Positions 35,970 through 45,117 of a stretch of DNA of 60,195 nt are shown here, one piece after another (positions within the stretch are counted from its first letter, which is position 1; every line of letters starts with the position of its first letter). This DNA is from Moorena bouillonii PNG. GTDB taxonomy: Bacteria; Cyanobacteriota; Cyanobacteriia; Cyanobacteriales; Coleofasciculaceae. The stretch spans positions 946,569-1,006,763 of the forward strand of contig NZ_MKZS01000001.1 in NCBI RefSeq assembly GCF_001942495.1, given 5' to 3'. A program made the position numbers and the translations under genes. The notes below the pieces were generated by a model. It ran no database searches. It worked only from the letters and a program-made list of their open reading frames with translations, and was not told where the DNA came from.

Positions 35970-36926
35970 TCAATTCACACCTTGCCATCTCCAGGGTACC
36001 GGGTCAACTGACTGACCGTGAACATAGAGACCCCAATGTAGATGAGGACCAGTGGAAGCACCTGTAGAACCAATGGTACCAATGACCTGGCCAGCTTGAA
36101 CAAAATCCCCCTCTTTAACTTTAATTTGGCTCAAGTGCAGCATGATACTGAGTACCCCTTGACCATGGTTAATCCCTATGGTGTTACCATGAACCCGGAA
36201 ACCTTGAGACTCTCGTCCCACTAGTGCTATCCGTCCTGCTGCTGGTGCTACTACTGGTGAACCGAAGCCACCGGCATAGTCAACACCACGATGGTAGTAG
36301 TTTTTAGCAAAGACACCGTTGTAGTAGCGACGAATACCGAAAACGCTGGAGACACGAGCATTGTTGGGTCTATAGAACTTACCATTCCAGAATTTTTCTG
36401 GGGTCAATAATTTTTTAAACTGGGCAACCCGATTTAATTCAAGCTGGGTTGCTGGAGCAGAGGCTTTGCCAGAGAGCCGGATGCGTTGGACAGGGAAAGA
36501 CCGATTTTGAAGTGGTACAGCTATGTTGTTGACTTTACCATCACCAGCCACCCGCAAAACCAATTTTCCTGGTTTATCTAATGGTGTAGTAGGTACTAAA
36601 GCTCGATAACGATTTGTCCCTGCTGCAAAGGTAGGATAGGTCTTTTGACCCATAGAAACGGTCGGTGGTGAACCGACTGTTTCGGTTTGAATTACCACTG
36701 ACAAAGTATCGCCTAACTGGGGATTGTCTGGTTGAACTTGTACCTGTAAAGCTTGCACTGGTTGGCACAGGGCTACAAAACCCGATGCCAGGGCTATTGC
36801 TGTAGTTGTAATCAGGCGTTTGGCAAGGTGCTTTGCACTCAGAAGTGGGGTGGGACTAGAAGGAGAATAGTGCTCTAGCCCTGATAGTGAGCCATGAGAG
36901 GATAGTAATTTCACTGACTTATACAA
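35970..36926 (-). CDS. M23-family metallopeptidase (LytM-type)
   Basis: A 318-residue exported peptidoglycan endopeptidase-like protein. A signal or anchor segment (about 38-58, ending V-Q-A) is followed by an Ig-like beta domain (about 60-150) and the LytM domain (about 190-315). Zinc ligands are H212 and D216 in HRGVD and H297 in HLHW; H264 and H295 complete the site, so it should be active. The start is TTG at 36926, as no ATG lies near the N-terminus. The protein probably acts in cell wall remodelling in the periplasm. Confidence 0.88.
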   Translation of the reverse strand: MYKSVKLLSSHGSLSGLEHYSPSSPTPLLSAKHLAKRLITTTAIALASGFVALCQPVQALQVQVQPDNPQLGDTLSVVIQTETVGSPPTVSMGQKTYPTFAAGTNRYRALVPTTPLDKPGKLVLRVAGDGKVNNIAVPLQNRSFPVQRIRLSGKASAPATQLELNRVAQFKKLLTPEKFWNGKFYRPNNARVSSVFGIRRYYNGVFAKNYYHRGVDYAGGFGSPVVAPAAGRIALVGRESQGFRVHGNTIGINHGQGVLSIMLHLSQIKVKEGDFVQAGQVIGTIGSTGASTGPHLHWGLYVHGQSVDPVPWRWQGVN

Positions 36927-37203
36927 AGCGCGACTATAGATTTTTATTCTTTAGCTACTGGGGCATAGACTATCATTTAGCCCAGTGTGTTTCCAATTCC
37001 ATTTAGTTTGCAGATGAACCTGGCCAAAGAAGATTGAGTCAGGTGCCATCATAAAAGGACATCTAAGTAAGGTCGATAGTCTATCACACTAACGGTTAGG
37101 CTAATTCGGTCGATGGATGCTCTATATCAATCAATACCAAACTATGAAATAGTTTTTTTTAAGGGTAACTCACGATTGCCAAACTAAGTCGAGGTTTAAA
37201 TTA

Positions 37204-38187
37204 ATGGACAGTTGGATCATCAAGCTCCATGACTTCATTGGTGAAATCCCCTTCCTGGTGATTTCTTTAATTACAGCCGTAACATTTTGCTTTTGGTTAA
37301 TTCCCTACACCACTGATTTGATGGTGAGCTGTGCAGCGGGTCTTGCTGGTGAGTATTTAGGGCGCGAGCAACGCACCTTGGTGATTAACTCAAGTACCAA
37401 CAATCCTGAGTTACTTTTAATGCTTGTCTCACTGGGATTAGGTAGGCTAGGAGGGATAGCTACCCCACTAGGCTCAAATTTTGCAAACATTTATCTTATG
37501 TTTTTTGTTGCTCCATTATTTGTTTTAGTTAAGTGGTTTTTGAAGAGGGATTTTAATAAGATATTAAATCTCCTGACTCTAATCAATCGTGAAAAAAAGT
37601 TGGTAATTTGGCATTCAATTATGTCCTTAAGTATGTTTGGATTTGCCAGTATAGCCTATTGGTGCCTAACCGGAGGCTTTCAGTTTAATTATTTATCAGA
37701 AGACATCCCATTAAGAACATGGCACTGGTTATTAATCGGAGTGTTGATCTGTATAATTGGGATTGGGATATTTGTGTATTTTGAAAATAACTTGAAAAAG
37801 AAGCGCCCAGGATTATTTGAAGATATCACTGAGGAAGATTTTGAGTCAAACTGGTGGAAGTTTTTTTTAGGGACTATATCCCTGACGGTATTATGTTATG
37901 TTTTAAATGCCTTATTCTTGGCCTATACTGAACTATATAGTTCAGTATTAAGTCAGTGGTTGGGCTCAGCAGTGTTTGTAGGTTTACATTATTTTATTGG
38001 TAGTCTGATCTCTTCTTTACCAGAAGCGAATGTGGCAATAAAAAACTATGAACGTCTAACTTCACCGGATCTCAATACAGCCCTAGCATCAGCAAGTCAA
38101 TCGAATATGACTAATCTTGCCCTGGGATGCTTCGGCTGTATTATCGCAACTATATTGTTACTGACTGGACTAAGCTATAAGTTGTAA
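37204..38187 (+). CDS. Divergent CaCA-superfamily (sodium/calcium exchanger-like) membrane protein
   Basis: A 327-residue polytopic protein with about nine hydrophobic segments. Two stretches resemble the alpha repeats of the cation/Ca2+ exchanger superfamily: 'INSSTNNPELLLMLVSLGLG' near residue 61 followed by PLGSNFANI, and 'IGSLISSLPEANVAIKNY' near 265 followed by SASQSNMTNLALG. The acidic residue after Pro is kept in both (P-E-L, P-E-A), but the surrounding sequence is far from ordinary exchangers. The ion it moves is not predictable. It is encoded alone. Confidence 0.6.
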   Translation: MDSWIIKLHDFIGEIPFLVISLITAVTFCFWLIPYTTDLMVSCAAGLAGEYLGREQRTLVINSSTNNPELLLMLVSLGLGRLGGIATPLGSNFANIYLMFFVAPLFVLVKWFLKRDFNKILNLLTLINREKKLVIWHSIMSLSMFGFASIAYWCLTGGFQFNYLSEDIPLRTWHWLLIGVLICIIGIGIFVYFENNLKKKRPGLFEDITEEDFESNWWKFFLGTISLTVLCYVLNALFLAYTELYSSVLSQWLGSAVFVGLHYFIGSLISSLPEANVAIKNYERLTSPDLNTALASASQSNMTNLALGCFGCIIATILLLTGLSYKL

Positions 38188-38208
38188 ATCAAACTTCAGC
38201 CTTTAGCC

Positions 38209-38256
38209 TTTAACCTTTAGCAATCAGCTATCAGCTATCAGCTATCAGCTAAAGGC
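38209..38256. repeat. Tandem repeat TCAGCTA / CTTTAGC
   Basis: Three to four copies of a CAGCTAT heptamer preceded by AGCCTTTAGCCTTTAACC. It belongs to the STRR style seen elsewhere in the window and lies between the exchanger-like gene and hfq. Confidence 0.75.
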
Positions 38257-38393
38257 CACGCTACTGTTCTCGCAGCACCTCAAGTAGCGCAATCGGTGCT
38301 TTTAGGTGCGACAATCACGCGAATTTAATTCTTAATGGTAAGAGCGTACCTTTGAATAAAATAAACTGACCACTGACGGCTGAATGGTTACCT

Positions 38394-38615
38394 TTAGGCT
38401 TTAGGTGCCTGTGGCTTTAGATAAGCGATCGCATGATAAGGGATCATGATGGTCTGCTGATCTTGAGTGATCAGACACAGGCAGTTTTGATCTTGCCAGC
38501 ACAATTGCCCGCTAAAGGAATCTCCAGTGAGAAGTTTTAGCTCTAGGAGTTGTTGGTCTTTGATATAGCCTTGAATTTGACTAATACTGGGCAAGCCGGT
38601 ATCGAATTGGGCCAT
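38394..38615 (-). CDS. hfq: Cyanobacterial-type Hfq
   Basis: A 73-residue Sm-like protein starting MAQFDTGLPSISQIQ (38615); the frame remains open upstream to 38654, which adds 13 unlikely residues. The Sm fold is visible as 'LLELKLLTGDSFSGQLCWQD' (Sm1) and then IPYHAIAYLKP (Sm2). Cyanobacterial Hfq lacks the classical KH-containing Sm2 of enterobacteria and, in Synechocystis, works with type IV pili in motility rather than as a general sRNA chaperone. It is commonly near dapF in cyanobacteria; here a tnpB element separates the two. Confidence 0.85.
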   Translation of the reverse strand: MAQFDTGLPSISQIQGYIKDQQLLELKLLTGDSFSGQLCWQDQNCLCLITQDQQTIMIPYHAIAYLKPQAPKA

Positions 38616-38721
38616 AATCACAAAAAATCGTGGGATGTGTGGGAACCCTAACAATCATAACCAATCATACTTGGCCAGGAGGGTTTTTGGCGTTTTGGGC
38701 AGCATGATCAGAAACAGTATT

Positions 38722-40030
38722 GTGACTTCTCCCGACGCCGAATCAGAGATTACGGCGCGGGCTTCTCAACCTCACGACTGAGACTTTCTGCGTAGCACTT
38801 ACCTGTGAGTTACACTCACCCGGCAGTACGCTATCAGCAGACAGTTTCCTTTCCCCGTCGCCCACGGGTACTTTTTCCAATCCTCGCAATCTAATCACCT
38901 GAGCCGCTGCATGATCTCTATGAGTTCGATAGCCACATTCAGGGCAGATATGTTCTCGTTGACTGAGCAGTTTCTGTGCAGTTGCCCCACACTCTGGACA
39001 GGTTTGACTGGTTCCACTAGGATCTACTCTTTCAAAGTAGCCACCTCGTTTCCAACAAACCCATTTGAGTAAGTCGAGGAACTGTCCAAAAGAAGCATCA
39101 ATACACTCTTTTCGTAGCATTCCTCTATTGAGTCCAACTGTGTTGAGATCTTCGGCAAAGATAGTCTCTGCGTGGTCACACAAAAGATGTGCGGTTTTCA
39201 GGTGAAAATCCTTGCGAGTATTGGCAATTTTATGATGTAATCTTGCCACCAGTACTTGTGCTTTTGAGTAGTTCTTAGAACGTTTCTGTTTTCTAGCTGC
39301 TCTACGTTGCAGTAATTTCAACTCGCCTTGTAGGTGCTTTAAAAACTTGGGACGTTCTACTGTGAAACCATCAGAGGTTGTCAAGAACTTTTCGAGTCCC
39401 AGATCAATCCCAATTGCGCGACCGCCAGGTGGATTATCTGGGATTTCTACGTCTAAAGCAATTGTGACAACAACGTACCATTGAGTATGTCTGGCTTTCG
39501 ACAAAACCCTAACTTGCTTGACTTGGAATCCATCTGGAATCGGTCTATGCAGGTTGATTGTGACTTTCCCAATCTTGGGGAGATCTATCACGCCATTCTG
39601 TATCGGGTTCTTTTTGAACTGTGGATACAGAAATGACTTGAATTGACCAGATTTTTTGAATCGAGGAAACCCAAAACCACGAGCACGAAAATCATCCCAG
39701 GTATCATGCAGCCTACGAATTGTTGTCTGCAATACCTGAGAATGGACTTTCTTGAGCTTTGGATTAACCTTTTTAGCTATCGGGAGGTTGTTTTGCTGAA
39801 GATGATAACTCGGAAATGGAGTATTGGCTGGGATGATATATTCTTTCGACAACGAACATCTGTCTGATTCACATTTTCGACTCGCCAACCAGTCTTTCAA
39901 CTCTCTCAAAGCATAGTTGTAAACCCCCCGACAAGTCTCTAACCATTCAAGCATTTGAGCTTGTTGGTCAATACTTGGATAGATACGGTAGGAGTAATTC
40001 ATCATCAGCATAGAGAAACTCTACCATAAA
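38722..40030 (-). mobile_element. IS200/IS605-group element with intact tnpB
   Basis: The right end, read on the minus strand, is a CCCGCGCC.../GGCGTCGGG hairpin (38731-38761) followed by AGAAGTCAC ending at about 38722, a right-end type often seen in cyanobacterial tnpB elements. The left end is not fixed; a small TAGAG/CTCTA hairpin lies at about 40014-40026. No tnpA is present. The region between the gene and the right end should specify the TnpB guide RNA, with the guide read from sequence below 38722. Confidence 0.7.
38743..40011 (-). CDS. tnpB: RNA-guided endonuclease TnpB
   Basis: A 422-residue full-length TnpB. The N-terminal helix-turn-helix is followed by the 'GFGFPRFKKSGQFKSFLYP' region. 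The RuvC residues are the Asp in IGIDLGLEKF (about 203), the Glu in FAEDLN (about 292) and the Asp in THRDHAA (about 373). The zinc finger CPEC...CPEC lies between the last two. All catalytic acids are kept, so it may be an active guide-RNA-dependent nickase/nuclease. The frame begins M-L-M-M-N, and the start at MNYSYRIYP is more like relatives. Confidence 0.9.
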   Translation of the reverse strand: MLMMNYSYRIYPSIDQQAQMLEWLETCRGVYNYALRELKDWLASRKCESDRCSLSKEYIIPANTPFPSYHLQQNNLPIAKKVNPKLKKVHSQVLQTTIRRLHDTWDDFRARGFGFPRFKKSGQFKSFLYPQFKKNPIQNGVIDLPKIGKVTINLHRPIPDGFQVKQVRVLSKARHTQWYVVVTIALDVEIPDNPPGGRAIGIDLGLEKFLTTSDGFTVERPKFLKHLQGELKLLQRRAARKQKRSKNYSKAQVLVARLHHKIANTRKDFHLKTAHLLCDHAETIFAEDLNTVGLNRGMLRKECIDASFGQFLDLLKWVCWKRGGYFERVDPSGTSQTCPECGATAQKLLSQREHICPECGYRTHRDHAAAQVIRLRGLEKVPVGDGERKLSADSVLPGECNSQVSATQKVSVVRLRSPRRNL

Positions 40031-40049
40031 CACACAAATCAGTCAATGT

Positions 40050-40080
40050 ATTTTTCATCCCCTTGATGGGGATGAAAAAT
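40050..40080. repeat. 13-bp perfect stem hairpin
   Basis: ATTTTTCATCCCC (40050-40062) pairs with GGGGATGAAAAAT (40068-40080) around a five-base loop. It lies just outside the tnpB element and could be part of its left end. Confidence 0.8.
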
Positions 40081-40083
40081 ACT

Positions 40084-40124
40084 GGGGGAGTCCATGTATG
40101 CCGTCGGCATACATGGACTCCCCC
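40084..40124. repeat. 20-bp perfect stem hairpin upstream of dapF
   Basis: GGGGGAGTCCATGTATGCCG pairs exactly with its complement around a single T. It is 77 bp from the dapF start and three bases after the previous hairpin. Confidence 0.85.
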
Positions 40125-40200
40125 AAACCCCCTCGCCAGTTAAACAAAAGGCTACAAAAGAATTACCATAGCACCAGAGCCGATTAATAGGGAGTTTACT

Positions 40201-41046
40201 ATGGAGTTTACAAAGTACCATGGACTGGGGAATGACTTTATTCTGATTGATAATCGGGATGACCCGGAACCCAGAATAACCTCAGATCAAGCGCTGCAGC
40301 TATGCGATCGCAATTTTGGAATCGGTGCAGATGGTGTGATTTTTGCCCTGCCAGGACAAGAGGGTACTGACTATACGATGCGGATTTTCAACTCTGATGG
40401 TTCTGAACCAGAGATGTGTGGTAATGGGATTCGCTGTTTAGGAAAGTTTCTGGCTGATTTAGAGGGGGATAATCACAAAACTCATTATCGGATCCATACC
40501 CTGGCTGGGGTGATCATTCCTGAACTCAAGGGCGATGGTAAAGTCAGGGTGGATATGGGGATGCCCCAGCTTAGTGCAGCTCAAATTCCCACTGTTTTGG
40601 CAGAGGCTGACCAAAAGGTGATCAATACCCCGATCGAAATAGCCGACAAATTATGGGAGGTTACCTGTGTCAGTATGGGGAATCCTCACTGTATAACGTT
40701 TGTGGACGATGCCGATGCCATACCTCTGGAAACTATTGGTCCACTGTTTGAGCATCACTCAGTTTTCCCCCAACGAACCAATACAGAATTTATCCAAGTG
40801 GTGCGTCCCGATTATATCAAGATGCGGGTTTGGGAGCGGGGTGCTGGGGCAACTCTCGCCTGTGGCACGGGGGCTTGTGCTTCTGTGGTGGCTGGTGTGT
40901 TAACTAACAAAAGCGATCGCATTTGTACCGTGGAGCTTCCTGGTGGTTGTCTTGACATTGAATGGTCCGAAACCGACCAGCGAGTTTACATGACTGGGCC
41001 AGCTGAGCAAGTTTTCACCGGTAAACTATCGCAAATCTCGGGATAA
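40201..41046 (+). CDS. dapF: Diaminopimelate epimerase
   Basis: A 281-residue enzyme interconverting LL- and meso-diaminopimelate for peptidoglycan and lysine synthesis. The two catalytic cysteines are C73 in EMCGNGIRC and C221 in [10 protein letters not shown]. The N-terminus [13 protein letters not shown] is diagnostic and the length is normal. It is convergent with murF, whose product uses the same peptide pathway, with only 22 bp between the stop codons. Confidence 0.97.
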   Translation: MEFTKYHGLGNDFILIDNRDDPEPRITSDQALQLCDRNFGIGADGVIFALPGQEGTDYTMRIFNSDGSEPEMCGNGIRCLGKFLADLEGDNHKTHYRIHTLAGVIIPELKGDGKVRVDMGMPQLSAAQIPTVLAEADQKVINTPIEIADKLWEVTCVSMGNPHCITFVDDADAIPLETIGPLFEHHSVFPQRTNTEFIQVVRPDYIKMRVWERGAGATLACGTGACASVVAGVLTNKSDRICTVELPGGCLDIEWSETDQRVYMTGPAEQVFTGKLSQISG

Positions 41047-41068
41047 GTCCAGATTTGTTGGCTATGTA

Positions 41069-42442
41069 TCAATCTTGCTGGGGAAATCCTGCTTTAAACT
41101 GCTTGACTACCTGATCGAGACCAACGGAATGGGATGCTTTAAACAATAGACGATCCCCAGGTTGGACAAACCCCAGTAGATGTTCCACTAGAGGATTAGA
41201 GTCACAGAAACACTCAACTGGCACCGAAGTAACACCGGTTGCGATCGCTTCTGCTTCTGGCTCACTTTCATCCACCAAAATCCGCAAGCCATCTAGATTG
41301 AGTTGCTCAACCTTTTGACCCACTTGCTGATGAAGTTCACCGGATTTGGTTCCCAATTCCTTCATCGCCCCAAGTACTGCTATATGGCGTTTGCCAGGAG
41401 TCTGAGCCAGCATTTCTAGGGCAGCTACCATAGATTCAACTCCAGCATTGTAGGTTTCATCGAGAATCACTACATCGTTAGGTAACTCATAACGCTGGGC
41501 TCGACCTGCCGGTAGATCAACCTCTAAACCATTCCTGAGGGTTTCCCAATCCACCCCCAATAATTTCCCAATGGCTAGGGCCCCTACATAGTTCAGGGCA
41601 TTGTGGCGACCTGGGAGGGGGATAGGAAACTCCATGCCCTCTACTTTCAGGATTTCCGGTGCAATCAACTCTCCTTGGACATCACCACCCTCTAAACCAT
41701 AGGTTATGGTTTGCCCTTGCCAAACCTCAGCTGCGGTATCAATTAGGCGTTGATTGTCGTGATTGAGAACCGCTACACCCTTGTTGGACATATGTGCTAA
41801 TAACTCACACTTGGCTTTTGCGATCGCTTCCGTAGAACCCAACAGACCAATATGAGCTGTACCCACATTAGTAATCACGCCCACCGTAGGGTTGGCGATC
41901 TCGGTCAATTCAGCAATCTGTCCTGAACCACGCATTGCCATCTCGATTACAGCATAGTCATGGTCTGGTGACAACTCAAGCAAGGTTTTGGGTACACCAA
42001 TTTCATTGTTGTAATTGGCCTGGGTTTTGAGTACAGTTCCTTTAGTAGACAAAACTGCTGCGATTAGCTCCTTAGTGGTAGTTTTGCCTACAGAACCAGT
42101 GACAGCAATCACCGGAATCTCAAACTGGTCACGCCACCACCGAGCAATTTGCTGGTAGGCTTTGAGAGTATTTTCTACCTGAATCAGCGGCAAACCTTCG
42201 AGTTGGGTAACTTTAGTCGCCTCAGCAATGACCGTTAATGCCCCCTTCTCTACAGCCAGAGCTGCATAATCATGACCATCAAACTTTTCACCCCGCAGCG
42301 CTAAAAATAGTTGACCCGGCTCAAGGTGACGGGTATCAGTGGTAATGCCAGTGAATGACTTTTCCAGGATTTTTTCTGGAATGTCTACGGTCTTGGCGGC
42401 GAGAATGTCAACTAATTTTCCTACAAGAAGCCGACACACCAT
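41069..42442 (-). CDS. murF: UDP-N-acetylmuramoyl-tripeptide--D-alanyl-D-alanine ligase
   Basis: A 457-residue Mur ligase that adds D-Ala-D-Ala to the UDP-MurNAc tripeptide in the cytoplasm with ATP. The P-loop GSVGKTTTK is at 116-124. Other markers are FLALRGEKFDGHDY near 46, 'NEIGVPKTLLEL' near 146 (ligase signature), and DETYNAGVESM near 333, a MurF-type motif (usually DxYNANP). The asparagine-proline of that motif is replaced here by Gly-Val, a small departure. Length is standard. Confidence 0.95.
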   Translation of the reverse strand: MVCRLLVGKLVDILAAKTVDIPEKILEKSFTGITTDTRHLEPGQLFLALRGEKFDGHDYAALAVEKGALTVIAEATKVTQLEGLPLIQVENTLKAYQQIARWWRDQFEIPVIAVTGSVGKTTTKELIAAVLSTKGTVLKTQANYNNEIGVPKTLLELSPDHDYAVIEMAMRGSGQIAELTEIANPTVGVITNVGTAHIGLLGSTEAIAKAKCELLAHMSNKGVAVLNHDNQRLIDTAAEVWQGQTITYGLEGGDVQGELIAPEILKVEGMEFPIPLPGRHNALNYVGALAIGKLLGVDWETLRNGLEVDLPAGRAQRYELPNDVVILDETYNAGVESMVAALEMLAQTPGKRHIAVLGAMKELGTKSGELHQQVGQKVEQLNLDGLRILVDESEPEAEAIATGVTSVPVECFCDSNPLVEHLLGFVQPGDRLLFKASHSVGLDQVVKQFKAGFPQQD

Positions 42443-42774
42443 AAATTTCTTGTTCCCCCAGTGTCCTAATTGTGCTGTTTTCTCTAAACGCTCTATTTTC
42501 CTGGTCAGCCAATAACTTTCACATGGTTTTTACTTAATTTTCACAATTTCCACTCATTGGCACAATTAGGTAAAGAGTAGATGAAGATATACTAATAATA
42601 TAATAGCTCACCTCAAGTTTAGGTGATCATTAGAATATATCTACCACCGTAGATATATTGTGATACACCGAACTCTCTTTGTGTTAGCTAAGCCACTCAA
42701 AGTTGAATTTTCATCTTCTCAAGCCAACCACCATTGATGAGCCCTAGCTTTAGCACCTAGGAGAGCTACCTAAA
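42443..42774. other. Intergenic region, divergent promoters
   Basis: About 330 bp, AT-rich, between murF (minus) and the unknown 428-residue protein (plus). There are small inverted repeats near 42610-42660 (ATATATCTACCACCGTAGATATAT, hairpin arms ATATATCTAC/GTAGATATAT). No gene was seen. Confidence 0.5.
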
Positions 42775-44061
42775 GTGACCACCTGGAGAGACTCTAAAGA
42801 ATCGGAAATTCGACATATTAGCTTGCCAGAGCAGCAAGTCTACAATCACTTACTCCAGTGGGTAAGGGTAGAATCACCAAAGCAATCAATTGAACGCTTC
42901 CAAAGGCTCTTCCTGGATGGAGTGGGATACGAAGATTTTGAAATCTGGTTGGCCTTGGAAAAGATAGTAATCGATAAGCGGGCTCCGACAGAGTTCCGAT
43001 TTGTGGTCAATCGCTGCTGCCATATTCTGATCAATCACTGGCATCTGAAACCAAACACCAGAAGAGCAGTCCAAGAATTGGTAGCTCTGTTTGATCATGT
43101 GCCGCCTTCTTTGAGGGTTCACTCTCGGGCTCCTAGACGCCTGCGGGAACTAATGCAGCTGTTCAAAAGAACAGAGCAATATCTAACTCTGCAACGTCTG
43201 TCTAGAGTAATGAGTGATACACCTCAATACTCTAATGGTTCTAAACCAGTGGCAAATTTGATTCAGCGGTATCCCTACTTATATGAACATTGCTTACTCA
43301 GTGAAGACAGCTCTCAGGAATATCAGCAAACTGTACGGCAAGTTCAAGCTAGGGTTCAACGGCGCTTTGACTGTGATTTATCTAAGTACGTAACCTATCA
43401 GGTGCGATGCGCCCATGTCATGCGAAATCGGGCTATCACGACTCCAAAACGGATAATTCAACCAGTGTCAAATCCCACATTGCTGACCGAACGAGAGTTG
43501 GCAAGTGCTCTCAAGCAGTTTTTTGGAAAAGTGCAAGGGTCTTACAGCTACCGAGATTTTGCTCGTAGTTTCCATACCCACAGTCGGCACACAGCCTTTT
43601 TTAAAGACTTCAAGGACGATTTATATGAATATTTGATTGCCTCGATTGACCCAGCCTATGGGAAGCAACAGTTTAACCAGCGATTGTATACTCATTTGCA
43701 AAGCACCTTGCCTGAATGGGATTACCAAACGCCCAATGAATTTATGGTGGTGCGCACCTGTACTCAATTGTTAAATTTTTTGGTAGTGGAAAGCCCTAAG
43801 CGCCCCCATCACTATACATTTGTTGATTTGATTGGCAATATAGGAACCACCATTACCACTGGACTATTGCTCAAGATTGTATTGGTCTGCGCTAAAGTCA
43901 AGCCCTATTTAGAAAAGCGATTTTCGATTCTGTTTAACCACTACGAGTCCCAAACCAGAAACAGCGTACCTTGGTTAGTCCCGTCTCTGGAAAACTTGAA
44001 TATTGCCTTCAGTGTCCACTTTGGATCAGCTGATATCTCCTGCCTTAATCAGATTTTATGA
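42775..44061 (+). CDS. Unknown 428-residue protein
   Basis: A 428-residue soluble, Arg- and His-rich protein that I do not recognise. The start is GTG at 42775. Predicted helices dominate and there is no signal peptide or clear membrane segment, although 'NIGTTITTGLLLKIVLV' near 363 is hydrophobic. Features include 'SYRDFARSFHTHSRHTAFFKDF' split around residue 265 and a Trp-rich N-terminus. Composition matches its neighbours, with no sign of recent transfer. A palindrome (44094-44115) follows the gene. Its position next to cell-wall genes is not enough to assign a role. Confidence 0.7.
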   Translation: MTTWRDSKESEIRHISLPEQQVYNHLLQWVRVESPKQSIERFQRLFLDGVGYEDFEIWLALEKIVIDKRAPTEFRFVVNRCCHILINHWHLKPNTRRAVQELVALFDHVPPSLRVHSRAPRRLRELMQLFKRTEQYLTLQRLSRVMSDTPQYSNGSKPVANLIQRYPYLYEHCLLSEDSSQEYQQTVRQVQARVQRRFDCDLSKYVTYQVRCAHVMRNRAITTPKRIIQPVSNPTLLTERELASALKQFFGKVQGSYSYRDFARSFHTHSRHTAFFKDFKDDLYEYLIASIDPAYGKQQFNQRLYTHLQSTLPEWDYQTPNEFMVVRTCTQLLNFLVVESPKRPHHYTFVDLIGNIGTTITTGLLLKIVLVCAKVKPYLEKRFSILFNHYESQTRNSVPWLVPSLENLNIAFSVHFGSADISCLNQIL

Positions 44062-44093
44062 TTCGGATTCTGTGAATTTTAACCTAGCGCTAT

Positions 44094-44115
44094 AACTATA
44101 GCGCTATAACTGTGG
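44094..44115 (+). terminator. Palindrome after the 428-residue protein gene
   Basis: TAGCGCTATA and TATAGCGCTA form a 10-bp stem around AC, 32 bp after the stop codon. No T-run follows, so termination is only suggested by the position. Confidence 0.35.
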
Positions 44116-44153
44116 AGTTGATAATACCGATCACGTACACAGGATTTGTTCCC

Positions 44154-44290
44154 ACTTCCGACTTCCGAATTCCTTACTGCCTACTCCCTACTCCCTACTC
44201 CCTACTTCCTACTCCCTAGTTCCTACTCCCTACTCCCTACTTCCTACTTCCTACTCCCTACTTCCTACTCCCTACTCCCTGTTCCCTTTG
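44154..44290. repeat. Heptameric short tandem repeats (CCCTACT/CCTACTT)
   Basis: About 17 units of CCCTACT, with CCTACTT variants and diverged CTTCCGA units at the left. The array overlaps the last codons and stop of the minus-strand pth gene. Confidence 0.9.
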
Positions 44291-44909
44291 CTATAGTTGC
44301 CAAATTCCGATTATTGTAGAGACTCATGGCCTTTTCTACACCTTGCTTAAGAGAAAGTTCAACTGCCTCAACGGCTAGTTGGACTACTTCCGACATTAAC
44401 TTGGTTTCCTGAGGTGAAAATTTTCCTAGGACGTGGGAGATCGTGTCTGGCTTCTGACTGGATTTGCCAATACCAATGCGCAGGCGAGGGAAGTTTTGCG
44501 TACCCAGATGGGCAATTGCGGATTTCATGCCATTGTGTCCTCCCGCTGAACCGGAAAGGCGCAGACGCAAACGCCCTACTGGTAAGTCCATATCATCATA
44601 AATGATCAAGACCGACTCAGGTGTGAGCTTGTACCAATCAGTCACCGCCCGAATTGCTTGTCCAGAGCGATTCATGTATGTAAGGGGCTTGAGCAAGCTT
44701 AGCTTATTTCCTTTTAGTCCAATTCCTTGACCAAACCATCCCTGAAAGCGGCGATTTTCGCTCCCTGAAATCTGTAATCGACGTGCGATCGCATCGACCA
44801 CTTCAAAACCGATATTGTGCCGCGTTTTATCGTACTTGGGTTCCGGATTACCTAAACCCACAATCAGTTGAGGAATTATAATTTGTCCGGTTGTTTCGAT
44901 AGTGCTCAT
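44265..44909 (-). CDS. pth: Peptidyl-tRNA hydrolase
   Basis: About 214 residues. It frees tRNA from peptidyl-tRNA that dropped off the ribosome. The family's catalytic His is in [11 protein letters not shown], the substrate Asn in [11 protein letters not shown], and YDDMDLPVG(R) and [11 protein letters not shown] follow. The start is ATG at 44909; a TTG two codons earlier is less likely. The last six residues (GTGSRE) and the TAG stop are read out of the CCCTACT heptamer array, so the natural C-terminus has been replaced. The catalytic part is complete. Confidence 0.94.
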   Translation of the reverse strand: MSTIETTGQIIIPQLIVGLGNPEPKYDKTRHNIGFEVVDAIARRLQISGSENRRFQGWFGQGIGLKGNKLSLLKPLTYMNRSGQAIRAVTDWYKLTPESVLIIYDDMDLPVGRLRLRLSGSAGGHNGMKSAIAHLGTQNFPRLRIGIGKSSQKPDTISHVLGKFSPQETKLMSEVVQLAVEAVELSLKQGVEKAMSLYNNRNLATIAKGTGSRE

Positions 44910-45117
44910 GGTCAAAAATCGTTTGGGTCAAGGGTAGGTAATGGGTTACCCATTACCTACCCTTTATGATCTAGATGTTTCCGGACATCATAACAAGGGA
45001 GTGGGGAGTAGGGCGAAGCCGTGCAGGCATGGGTGCGGAACTTGACACGTCATACTTTACATGTTATATTTCACACGTTATATTTCAAACGTTATACCTT
45101 TCCCCATCCCGGATTAA

